The position numbers and the translations under genes were made by a program. This document shows positions 1-7,522 of a stretch of DNA of 64,000 bases, in pieces. The notes below the pieces were generated by a model. The model made no database searches, was not told the origin of the DNA, and was given only the letters and a program-made list of their open reading frames with translations. Source of the stretch: an uncultured Victivallis sp. (GTDB lineage Bacteria; Verrucomicrobiota; Lentisphaeria; Victivallales; Victivallaceae); NCBI RefSeq assembly GCF_944391105.1, contig NZ_CALXSK010000008.1:1-64000 (forward strand), in the 5' to 3' direction. Every line of letters starts with the position of its first letter. Position 1 is the stretch's first letter.

Positions 1-26
1 AAAACAAGCATTATGCGCCTATCGGG

Positions 27-605
27 ATGGACATTGATTTTCCCAAGCCAAAAATCTCACTCCGACAGGCTGCTAGACGAATCTTCCAGCCTTTTGCTCA
101 CAAATCCCGGTTTTACTTTTTCCCCAGGGTTCCGATGCGGGTGTTGTCGATTCCGCTGGGGATAACCAGCTGGCGGGATATTGCGCCGCAATCGATTCTG
201 GCGTTTTATGATTGTTCGTGGGGACGCAACGCATCAAGTGGGATTCTGGTCACAACCCGCTATGTCTGTCTGTATGACGGACAACACCCGTTACGGTATC
301 CTCTTCTTCAGAAACAGGAATTCCGAATGACGCCAATCTCATCTGCGGCTCCCTATTGCTGGGCGGGAATCGCTGGATTTTCAGGTCTGCTGGCGCTGGC
401 GGTAACGCCGGTGGCCTGGATTGGTACGGCGGCATTGATTCCGGCTGTACTCTCTTCGCCGTGGAAAGTGGAAATTCAATGTGAAGAACGTGCCCGGATG
501 GTTTTCCGGGTGCGTTCACCGGAGACGCTGAGACATTTCTGCATGGCCGTGGATGAGCTGTGCAGGGTTGTCAAGGAGTTCAGGAAGAAGATTGCCGAAC
601 AGTGA
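27..605 (+). CDS. Unidentified protein, possibly cut at its N-terminus by the window edge
   Basis: I do not recognise this 192-residue protein. The reading frame stays open to the left edge of the window, so the ATG used here may be internal and the gene may begin outside. The middle (about residues 105-145) is hydrophobic, with two likely membrane segments between a basic N-terminal half and a charged C-terminus. The last 25 residues look amphipathic. It points towards the leftward sialidase-like gene, with only a hairpin between them. No enzymatic motif was seen. Coding status rests on frame length and a plausible membrane-protein composition. Confidence 0.55.
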   Translation: MDIDFPKPKISLRQAARRIFQPFAHKSRFYFFPRVPMRVLSIPLGITSWRDIAPQSILAFYDCSWGRNASSGILVTTRYVCLYDGQHPLRYPLLQKQEFRMTPISSAAPYCWAGIAGFSGLLALAVTPVAWIGTAALIPAVLSSPWKVEIQCEERARMVFRVRSPETLRHFCMAVDELCRVVKEFRKKIAEQ

Positions 606-631
606 AGCGCGTTTTTCGGAATGTCGAACGG

Positions 632-674
632 AAAAATCCCTGCTCCGGACCGGGGATTCCGAACCCGGAGCAGG
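632..674 (-). terminator. Intrinsic terminator of the leftward sialidase-aldolase operon
   Basis: A perfect 10-bp inverted repeat (CCTGCTCCGG at 639-648, CCGGAGCAGG at 665-674) lies just past the stop codon at 682. On the minus strand the hairpin is followed by GATTTTT (complement at 632-638), the usual U-rich tail. It can also act as a barrier for the rightward gene ending at 605. Confidence 0.75.
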
Positions 675-681
675 GGGGCGG

Positions 682-2469
682 TCATTCCGCCCGCATGGAG
701 ACGGATTCCAGCAGAACCCCGAACGGATCGGCGGTTTCCGCCAGACTCTGCAAATGGAGATAGCAGACGGCGTTGTCCGTCGCGGTTTGCGCGGAAGTTT
801 GCAGTACCTCCTTCCCGTTGAGCAGGCAGATCGCTTTCCCAGCCTCCTGGTCCCAGCGGATTCGCAGTTCCCCCCATTCGCCTGGCTTGAATGCAGGAAC
901 TTCATTGAGCCGCCCCGCGTCATCGAGATCGAACCGGAATGCGGCAAAGTGTTCCACCACCGGATCTGACGGGTTGAACCAGCGGTCGGTCAACAGGATG
1001 CGGACTCCGGCGGAGTTGCGTTCCAGCCGCAGTTTCAGCGTCAGCTCCCCCTGCTGCGCGGCCGGAAAATTCCAGACCGCTCCCTCTTTTTCGCTCAGCA
1101 GACGGCTGTCGGGATGACGCCCGATCTGGAGCACCTCGCGCGGTACCCCGTCCGGATGCGGAATCAACGCCGCCCCCTGGCGACGATTGAAGGAACAGTG
1201 ACCCGTAATTCCCCTGTAATTGCCGTAAATACTCCGGTAATACAAGTGCAGCGACCAGTTGTCAAGCCCCTTTGCGAAATCGTCGGAACGTTCCCGGTCA
1301 TAGAGAAAATCAAGGTCGAAAATAACGAACTTACGGCAGCGTGCATGCTGACCGAATGCGATGATCACCTTGTTTTCCGGCAGCTCGATCAACTCGTTCT
1401 GGTGGACGCTCTTGTCGAGCGAGTCGAAGGAACCGCCGCTGCTGCGGAAGTCGCCGTCGTTGCGGCATTCGTTCAGATGAATTTCACGGAATCCGATCCA
1501 GCTGCGTCCGCCGTCTTCGGAAATCGCCGCGTGCAGTGCGTCGCGGTTCGTGAACACGTCCTCGCTCAGGCCGTCGATCTCATGCTGCTGCAGAATCGGC
1601 TGCTGACGGTGGTCGGTTTCCGGCAGCGGTGTGGTGTTGTTCCAGACCGCCACCATGCGTCCGTCGGAGAGCGTCACCAGATTCGGCATGGTCGCCACAC
1701 TGTAGAAAGGAGAGGGTTCCGGCGCGCTCCAGGTGTCGCCGGCGTCCCTTGAGAACATCCAGTAATGTTTGTCCTGCGAGGTGCGCAGCAGCATGATGAG
1801 CTCTCCCGACGGCGTCTCCGCAACGACCGGCTCGGAACCCGGCTGCCGCCAGCGGTATCCCTTGTGCGGCCAGGCGATTTCGTGCAGCGGGGGGTACGGC
1901 AGGATCTGCCGTGTCCAGCTGGCACCGTCGTCATCGGAGATCAGTACCCCCGGATGCAGAAATCCGTCTTCGCACCAGTACTGGAATGTCTGAACCCACC
2001 GTTTCCGGTTTCGCAAGGCCAGCGGCTGCCGCTGTATATGCAGCACTTCCGGACAGATTCTGGTCATGCGGAACGGTCCTTCCGGAGTGGCTGCCCGGAA
2101 GCACCAGACTCCCTCTTCCGGACATTGTTCCGTCGCATCGTAAAAGGCGTCCAGATCAATGATCTCGCTGTTCGGATCCTGCCTTTTGCAGTACAGGATC
2201 GTGATATACTCCCCGCTCCAGGGACTCTTTACCATGGCGCCGACGGTCGGAGATGTCAAAATCTCCTCGCGCCAGTTGAGGCCGCAGTCATCGCTTTTGG
2301 CAACCAGACGGGTGAGCGAAATTTTTCCGTTTTCACGGAAAGCGCGCATTCCGTAATGGCGCAGTTCGCCATCCGGCATCTTCATGAAATCACGGTGGGG
2401 ATTGGCGGGGGGAACCCCCGTTACAACCGGTGCGTGGATGGTGCGGAAAAACGGTGTGATCTGCATCAT
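682..2469 (-). CDS. BNR/Asp-box sialidase-like glycosidase
   Basis: A 595-residue protein of the exo-alpha-sialidase/BNR superfamily. Four Asp-box motifs are visible: SDDCGLNW at 59-66, SDDDGASW at 178-185, SRDAGDTW at 240-247 and SEDGGRSW at 317-324, which mark a six-bladed beta-propeller. After about residue 400 the sequence changes to a beta-rich concanavalin/LamG-like domain (GEWGELRIRW near 540). No signal peptide is seen, so it may act in the cytoplasm. It is the last gene of an operon with an HpaI-type aldolase (28 bp upstream) and a GntR regulator, suggesting breakdown of an acidic or uronate-type sugar. Substrate is not evident; many members of this family are not true sialidases. 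Confidence 0.8.
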   Translation of the reverse strand: MMQITPFFRTIHAPVVTGVPPANPHRDFMKMPDGELRHYGMRAFRENGKISLTRLVAKSDDCGLNWREEILTSPTVGAMVKSPWSGEYITILYCKRQDPNSEIIDLDAFYDATEQCPEEGVWCFRAATPEGPFRMTRICPEVLHIQRQPLALRNRKRWVQTFQYWCEDGFLHPGVLISDDDGASWTRQILPYPPLHEIAWPHKGYRWRQPGSEPVVAETPSGELIMLLRTSQDKHYWMFSRDAGDTWSAPEPSPFYSVATMPNLVTLSDGRMVAVWNNTTPLPETDHRQQPILQQHEIDGLSEDVFTNRDALHAAISEDGGRSWIGFREIHLNECRNDGDFRSSGGSFDSLDKSVHQNELIELPENKVIIAFGQHARCRKFVIFDLDFLYDRERSDDFAKGLDNWSLHLYYRSIYGNYRGITGHCSFNRRQGAALIPHPDGVPREVLQIGRHPDSRLLSEKEGAVWNFPAAQQGELTLKLRLERNSAGVRILLTDRWFNPSDPVVEHFAAFRFDLDDAGRLNEVPAFKPGEWGELRIRWDQEAGKAICLLNGKEVLQTSAQTATDNAVCYLHLQSLAETADPFGVLLESVSMRAE

Positions 2470-2497
2470 GGTTCCTTTTCGTTTTGTGCTGAGATGG

Positions 2498-3253
2498 TTA
2501 CTTTTTGCCGATCAGCCGCCGGGTGGCGGCCGCGAGAATGCTCACGTCGCTGCCGATCGCCTTCCAGTTCATGAAACGGTCGCTCCAGAACGGCCCGGCG
2601 CAGAATCCTCCGAGCAGCACTCCGGCTGCGAGCGTTTTCTCCCGGACGAGATCGATTGCATCGGAGACCTCCGGATCTTCAAAACAACCGGTTTTCCCGT
2701 AGGAGGCCGAGAGATCGCAGGGACCGATGCAGACTCCTCCGATTCCTTCGACTTTCAGGATGTCGTCGATATTGCGAACGGCTTCACGGTGCTCGATCTG
2801 CACGAAGACCCGCGGTTCTTTCCGGGAAAGTTCCAGATATCCGGCGAGCGGATCGCGGTCATAACCGGTGGCGCGCCGCGTCGCAAAGCCGCGCTCGCCG
2901 CCGTCGACCGGATACCGGCAGGCGCGGACGGCCGCCTCCGCATCCCGGGCGTTGTTCACCATCGGCACAATCACCGCTGCGGGAGCCAGATCAAGTACCG
3001 GTTTGAGCAGATAAGGCAGATTCCATGCCACCCGTACGAAGGGGGCGCAATTCGTGCCGCGGAGTGCCATGACGTGGTGCATCGCATCGACGATGGTCAG
3101 AGGCGAATGCTCCAGGTCGATCCAGACAAAGTCGCACCCGCAGTCCGCCGCGAGTTCCGAAATCGACGCGTCGTGCGACGTGATGACGATTCCGGTCGCG
3201 GTTTTCCCCGAATCAGTGACGGAAAGAAAGTGTTCCAGGTTGTTGATTTTCAT
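2498..3253 (-). CDS. HpcH/HpaI family aldolase
   Basis: A 251-residue class II (metal-dependent) aldolase of the HpcH/HpaI/citrate lyase family, whose members cleave 2-keto-3-deoxy sugar acids to pyruvate (or phosphoenolpyruvate) and an aldehyde. Family signatures: FVWIDLEHSP near residue 45, the VDGGERGF loop near 130, VQIEHREAV near 162 carrying the metal-binding Glu, and IGPCDLS near 187 carrying the metal-binding Asp. Length is normal. AGGAG lies 7 bases before the ATG. It starts 4 bases after the gntR stop, so the two are co-transcribed, and the sialidase-like gene follows. The closest described relatives would be RhmA/GarL-type enzymes, but I cannot name the substrate. Confidence 0.9.
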   Translation of the reverse strand: MKINNLEHFLSVTDSGKTATGIVITSHDASISELAADCGCDFVWIDLEHSPLTIVDAMHHVMALRGTNCAPFVRVAWNLPYLLKPVLDLAPAAVIVPMVNNARDAEAAVRACRYPVDGGERGFATRRATGYDRDPLAGYLELSRKEPRVFVQIEHREAVRNIDDILKVEGIGGVCIGPCDLSASYGKTGCFEDPEVSDAIDLVREKTLAAGVLLGGFCAGPFWSDRFMNWKAIGSDVSILAAATRRLIGKK

Positions 3254-3257
3254 GTTG

Positions 3258-3920
3258 TTACTCCTGATGTTCCTGTGCGGTGATTCTCCCGGTGTGGCGG
3301 GAGAGGATTTCGGTGAGGGTTTCGGCTTTTTTTGCGACGATCGCGTCGATCATCTGCTGGTGTTCCGAGGCGGAAAATGCGACCGCGTCACTGTCACGGA
3401 ACGGGGGGCGCAACCGCTCTTCAAACTGCAGCGAAACGATCTCTGCAAAGAGTTTGACCAGGCGGTTCCCCGCGGTATCGAAGAGCATTCGATGGAACTC
3501 CAGATCGATTTCATCCGCCTGGCGCGGCGTCGAGCGGGCAGCCAGCATCTGCCGGTTCAAACTGGTCAGTTCATCGATTCGCTGCGGCGTCGCGAACTGC
3601 ACCACCGCCGGGGCGATCGCCGATTCGAGCATTTTCCGGCAGGAGTTGACCTCCGTTACTCCGCAGTTCAGCAGCCGCAGCTGAAACGAGAAATCCAGGG
3701 CGATTTCCTCCGATGTCGGCAGCCGCAGAACCGTTCCGCGGCTGGTCCGTCGTTCCAGCAGTCCCCGGCTTACGCAGCAGGCGATCGCTTCCCGCATCGT
3801 CCCGCGCGAAACTCCGAAATGCGTTGCAAGTTCCTGCTCCCCCGGAATCCGGTCTCCCGGGCGGTATTTCCCCCGGATCAGGTAGTTTTCAAAACGTCTG
3901 AGCAGTTCGATTCCGGCCAT
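3258..3920 (-). CDS. GntR/FadR-family transcriptional regulator
   Basis: A 220-residue FadR-subfamily regulator. The N-terminal winged helix contains EQELATHFGVSRGTMREAI (about residues 28-46). The C-terminal FCD all-helical domain (about 80-215) carries the family's histidines (EFHRML, SEHQQMI, SRHTGRI) that often bind a metal and a carboxylated sugar effector. It leads the operon with the aldolase and sialidase-like genes and probably represses them and itself. A strong AAGGAG lies 6 bases before the ATG. The promoter contains two copies of the FadR-type consensus (separate entry). Confidence 0.92.
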   Translation of the reverse strand: MAGIELLRRFENYLIRGKYRPGDRIPGEQELATHFGVSRGTMREAIACCVSRGLLERRTSRGTVLRLPTSEEIALDFSFQLRLLNCGVTEVNSCRKMLESAIAPAVVQFATPQRIDELTSLNRQMLAARSTPRQADEIDLEFHRMLFDTAGNRLVKLFAEIVSLQFEERLRPPFRDSDAVAFSASEHQQMIDAIVAKKAETLTEILSRHTGRITAQEHQE

Positions 3921-3931
3921 AATGATCTCCT

Positions 3932-3971
3932 TTGTTCGACATGAATATATACTTTGTTAAACAAATTGCAA
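3932..3971 (-). promoter_or_regulatory. gntR operon promoter with two FadR-type operators
   Basis: Read on the minus strand, TTGCAA (3966-3971) and TATATT (3944-3949) with a 16-bp spacer form a sigma70-like promoter. Inside the spacer, 3954-3964 (TTGTTAAACAA on the plus strand) matches the FadR-subfamily consensus TNGTNNNACNA completely. A second site at 3932-3942 (TTGTTCGACAT) matches all but the last base. Their centres are 22 bp apart, about two helical turns, so two dimers would bind the same DNA face, block RNA polymerase and give autoregulation. Confidence 0.65.
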
Positions 3972-4091
3972 GCACTGTTTCGAATGTTTTTTGTTTTTTT
4001 CACGGGGGGAGAGAATTGCAATTGCTCAAGGGGCATGTTATGTTACCGGGTCAGAAGCGGAACCGGATGAAAACGGGGCCGCCGGGAAAGA

Positions 4092-4727
4092 GTGAGCGGA
4101 GTTTCCGGCATGTGGAATTTTTTGGGCGGGAAAGGGCGGTTTGACGGCAAACCGTCGTGGAGTGTGAGCGGTCCGGCGGCGATGCTTTATGGTGGAATCG
4201 GCTGCTATTTCATCTACGCGACGATCCGTTATCTGACGGCGGAAGACGGGGGCGCTTACACATCGCTCTTCTGGGTGATTCACGGCCCGATCCACGAGAT
4301 CGGCCACTTCTTTTTTTCTTCGGGCCGTTTCCCGCTGACGATCCATCTGCTTGCCGGGACGTTGTTTCAGGTTCTTGCCCCGGTTGTCGGAGCGATTCAG
4401 TTCGCCTGGCGCGGAGAGTACCCTCCTTTGGCGGTGATGCTTGGATGGTTCGGGTTTTCCGTACTGGATGTTTCCGTCTACATGGCGGACGCGCGACGAC
4501 TGGAACTGACTCTCGTGTCGCCTTTCGCAGGGGAGGGGGAAACGATTCACGACTGGAACTGGCTCTTCGACCGTTTCGGCTGTCTGAGTTGTGCGGAGGG
4601 AATCGCCGCCGTCACGGCGTCTTTCGGCTATTTGTGCTGTTTTCTTTCCATATTCGGAATCGCATGGATGGTGCTGCGCGGGCTTCGCCGGCGGGCGGCT
4701 GCGGACGGGGAAGACGAGCGGTTTTGA
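4092..4727 (+). CDS. Multi-pass membrane protein with an HEIGH motif, function unknown
   Basis: A 211-residue membrane protein with about four hydrophobic segments. Residues 68-72 read HEIGH, a gluzincin-like HExxH placed at the start of a hydrophobic stretch, as in membrane metalloproteases of the M50 type, but the usual M50 second motif (NxxPxxPLDG) is not visible. A conserved-looking HDWNWLFDRFG stretch follows near 155-165 and could supply further ligands. The start given is a GTG; an ATG at 4110 is an equal alternative. It stands alone between two leftward operons. A zinc-dependent peptidase is possible but not shown. Confidence 0.7.
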   Translation: MSGVSGMWNFLGGKGRFDGKPSWSVSGPAAMLYGGIGCYFIYATIRYLTAEDGGAYTSLFWVIHGPIHEIGHFFFSSGRFPLTIHLLAGTLFQVLAPVVGAIQFAWRGEYPPLAVMLGWFGFSVLDVSVYMADARRLELTLVSPFAGEGETIHDWNWLFDRFGCLSCAEGIAAVTASFGYLCCFLSIFGIAWMVLRGLRRRAAADGEDERF

Positions 4728-4757
4728 CGTTCTCCCCCGGGAGCGGCGGAAGACGGG

Positions 4758-5741
4758 TCAGCACTTGACAGCGCCTTTGATGAAGCCGTTCCGGTGCAGC
4801 TCCATGTCCTCCATGCCCTTGTCGAACTCTTCCAGGGAATAGATGTGATTCGTCACGCCCGTGAACTTCCAGATTCCGCACGAGAGCAGCTTCATGATCC
4901 GGCCGCAGAGTCCGGCTTCGTACATGATCCGGCGCTCGTGGCAGTTGATCGTATCCATCGCCTTGAAATTCCAGAGCTTGTAATCGATCGTGCGCAGAGA
5001 GTCATTGTGGTAGCCGCCGATTCCCATCCTGCCGTGGGCGCAGACCATTTCGCCCGCGAGTTTCAATCCGCTTTCAGTTCCTGTGAACTCCATCACGTTC
5101 GGAAATCCGATCCCGAAAATGTCGGTCTTATGGCCGTCGCGTTTCAGGTCGGGCGCGCCGATCGCTTTCCAGTCGAGAATGTACTCTTCCGGAAGTTCCC
5201 CGGGCAGATAGACCTCCGTCGCTCCGAAACGGAGCGCGTTGTCCAGCGCCTCCCGGCGGAGATCCACTCCGATGATGTCGCCGTATCCCATCGCCTTGAA
5301 GAGCGAGATCATCCCGAGCCCCATGTAGCCGCAGCCGACGACCGCGACGGAATCCCCCAGCGTCGTGAGCGGCATCTTGACCGCCGCGCTCAGGAGGCAG
5401 GCGAGCGGTTCGACGATCGCGTCCTCGTCTTTGAGGTTGTCCGGCACGTGAACGACTTTCTCCGGCTCCATGACGATGAATTCGCGCAGGCCGCCGCCGC
5501 CGAGGCCGGTGACCCGGTCTCCCTCCCGGAATCCGGTGACGTTCCGGCCGCAGCGAGCGACCACGCCGACCGATTCATGGCCGAAGAGTTCCCCCGGCTG
5601 GGCGATGGTCCAGGGATACCACTCCGAATGGCACATCCCGGTGTAGGTGACTCTCACGAGCAGCTGGTTGTCGTTGATTTCCGGAACCGGAACGTCCACG
5701 ACTTTGCTTTTGCGCGGTCCGACCATGACGACTTGTTTCAT
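4758..5741 (-). CDS. Zinc-binding alcohol dehydrogenase (MDR superfamily)
   Basis: A 327-residue medium-chain dehydrogenase/reductase. The GroES-like N-terminal half shows catalytic-zinc ligands in TGMCHSEW (Cys) and GHESVGVV (His-Glu); a Rossmann fold follows with VVGCGYMGLG. The four-cysteine structural-zinc lobe of classical alcohol dehydrogenases is absent, as in several sugar/polyol dehydrogenases. The start at 5741 is chosen because AGGAG lies 8 bases upstream; the frame extends further upstream without a better site. It lies 28 bp behind a Gfo/Idh/MocA oxidoreductase on the same strand, so the two probably act together in oxidation of a sugar or inositol-like compound. Confidence 0.88.
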   Translation of the reverse strand: MKQVVMVGPRKSKVVDVPVPEINDNQLLVRVTYTGMCHSEWYPWTIAQPGELFGHESVGVVARCGRNVTGFREGDRVTGLGGGGLREFIVMEPEKVVHVPDNLKDEDAIVEPLACLLSAAVKMPLTTLGDSVAVVGCGYMGLGMISLFKAMGYGDIIGVDLRREALDNALRFGATEVYLPGELPEEYILDWKAIGAPDLKRDGHKTDIFGIGFPNVMEFTGTESGLKLAGEMVCAHGRMGIGGYHNDSLRTIDYKLWNFKAMDTINCHERRIMYEAGLCGRIMKLLSCGIWKFTGVTNHIYSLEEFDKGMEDMELHRNGFIKGAVKC

Positions 5742-5769
5742 TTTGATCTCCTGATTGCTGGGGGTTATG

Positions 5770-6852
5770 TCAGACAGTTTCCACGAATACCGGGGCTTCG
5801 GTTGCGGCGGAGCGGTAGGCGGCATCGATGATCTTCATGAGTTTGACCGCGTCATCGGGCGTATTGAGCGGTTCGGCTTCGCCTTTCAGGACGCGGATGA
5901 AATTTTCGGCGGATTCGATTCGCCCCATCGATTCTTCTCTGGCGAATTCGATTTCGCGGTTGACCGGTCTGGCGCCATCCTGCCAGTAGAGTTCGCACAG
6001 ATCCCGGGTCGTTGTTTCATCGCCGTCGACCTCGAACGTTCGATGGAGCATTCCCCCGGCCCGGGTCCCCTGAAAGGAGACGGAGATCTCTTCCGCCCGG
6101 ATCATCTCCGCCCAGGAGCAGCGCAGCGTCAGCACCTGTCCGGTTTTGAAACGGACGAATCCGTGGCAGGCGTTTTCCACATCGGTGATGCCGTCCATCC
6201 GGGCCGCACCCCACGGCCCCCTGAAATCCGGGTTCGAGATGAAGTCGTCAAAGGTTTGGGCCAGCACGCAGTCCGGCTCGGGCTCTCCGAGGAAGCAGAG
6301 CGCCAGATCCAGCATGTGAAGCAGATCGATCAGCGGCCCGCCGCCCGCGAGCTCCCGGGTGGTGAACCAGCCGCCGAATCCCGGTATGCCGGTTCGCCGG
6401 ATCCAGACCGCCTGAGCGGAATTGACGCGCCCCGCCTTGCCCGCTTTCAGGAAATCGACGATTGCGCGCACATCGGCCCGGGCGCGGTTGTTCAGATTGA
6501 ACATTAACGTCCTGTCCGCACTGCGGGCGGCGTCGCGCATCGCCACGGTTTCCTCCGCGGTGATGGCGGGAGGTTTTTCACAGAAAACATGGACTCCGGC
6601 CGCGAGCGCCTCCAGCGTCATCGGAGCATGAAAACGGTTCGGAGTCAGAATGATAACCGCATCAACCAGCCCGGACGCAAGCATTGCGGTCAGGTCGGGG
6701 AAGAACCGGGCATTGAGCTTTTGCGCCAGAGGGCGCCCGCTCTCTTCGTTCCGGTCGGTGACGGCGGTAATCGCCGCTCCCGCGTTCCGGCAGCCGGCAA
6801 TGTGGTATTGCGCCATGCTGCCGGCCCCGACCAGACCCACCCTCACTGTCAT
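5770..6852 (-). CDS. Gfo/Idh/MocA-family NAD(P)-dependent oxidoreductase
   Basis: A 360-residue sugar/inositol dehydrogenase-like protein. The N-terminal Rossmann domain has VGLVGAGSMAQYH (residues 4-16), and the family's EKP motif appears in VFCEKPPAIT near residue 95. The C-terminal alpha/beta domain (about 125-330) would hold substrate; the GGPLIDLLHMLDL stretch matches the G-G-x-x-x-D-x-x-x-H active-site region of the family. GGGAGG precedes the ATG. First gene of a two-gene operon with the zinc alcohol dehydrogenase, divergent from the AraC-like fragment, which probably once regulated it. Substrate unknown. Confidence 0.9.
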   Translation of the reverse strand: MTVRVGLVGAGSMAQYHIAGCRNAGAAITAVTDRNEESGRPLAQKLNARFFPDLTAMLASGLVDAVIILTPNRFHAPMTLEALAAGVHVFCEKPPAITAEETVAMRDAARSADRTLMFNLNNRARADVRAIVDFLKAGKAGRVNSAQAVWIRRTGIPGFGGWFTTRELAGGGPLIDLLHMLDLALCFLGEPEPDCVLAQTFDDFISNPDFRGPWGAARMDGITDVENACHGFVRFKTGQVLTLRCSWAEMIRAEEISVSFQGTRAGGMLHRTFEVDGDETTTRDLCELYWQDGARPVNREIEFAREESMGRIESAENFIRVLKGEAEPLNTPDDAVKLMKIIDAAYRSAATEAPVFVETV

Positions 6853-6882
6853 TGCGGAATCCTCCCTGCCGGATTTCGGCGG

Positions 6883-6910
6883 TTGATTTTTTTCTTGCTA
6901 TTATTATATT
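6883..6910 (+). promoter_or_regulatory. Promoter of the AraC-like gene
   Basis: TTGATT (6883-6888), a 16-bp spacer and TATATT (6905-6910) form a plausible sigma70 promoter about 40 bases before the ATG at 6953. It lies in the 100-bp gap shared with the divergent Gfo/Idh/MocA operon, a normal place for an AraC-controlled promoter pair. Confidence 0.55.
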
Positions 6911-6952
6911 ACATCGAAAAGAAACATTCAACCGCAAATCAGGAAAGAAACT

Positions 6953-7522
6953 ATGCGTTTTCAATCAAAAAGCGGTGCAATTCCGGAGTCGGAATCGAAA
7001 TTCGCCCCCATTCGTCTGTCGCCGGACTTTCCGGTTTCGGAAGTGGACGTGAATATCCGGGGGGAGGTTTCGGATGTTCCGCCGCACATTCACGACTGTC
7101 TCGAGCTGGGATTCTGCTATTCGGGGGAGGGGCTTTTTCTGGTGGAGGATAAAATCCTGCCGTTTCGGGCGGGGAATGCGGTTCTCATCAACAACCGGGA
7201 AGTGCATGTCATGATGAGCAGTCCGGGCGGGAAGACCCGCTGGATGTTTCTGAATCTCGATCCGGCGGCACTGCTTGCGGGTTACGTCAACGAGCGGGAT
7301 GAACGGCTCGAGACGGCGTCGTTCTGCGGGGAGTCGTTGCCGAATGTGATCGACGAGGCGCGTTTTCCCGGCGTCGCCCCGCTGATCCGGGCGATTGTCG
7401 AGGCGCGTCTGAACGAGCCGGCGGGATTCGCTTCGGAAATCCGGGCATTGGTCATCCGGAATGGAATACGGGAATCGGTTTTGTGCAGGAGGAGCGTCGC
7501 AACATCATCGAGACCGCGCTGA
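6953..7522 (+). pseudogene. AraC-family regulator, sensor domain only, truncated
   Basis: The first 160 or so residues are an AraC-type cupin ligand-binding domain: PPHIHDCLELGF near residue 43, a glycine-rich strand, FRAGNAVLINNREVHVM near 70-85, and then the helix linker FASEIRALVIR that normally leads to the DNA-binding part. Right after this linker (about base 7460) the frame runs into unrelated sequence and stops at 7522. The two helix-turn-helix motifs (about 100 residues) are missing. AGGAAAG precedes the ATG, so the start is intact. The sequence that takes over belongs to a hydrolase reading in another frame, so this is either a deletion that fused two genes or an assembly join. Confidence 0.75.
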
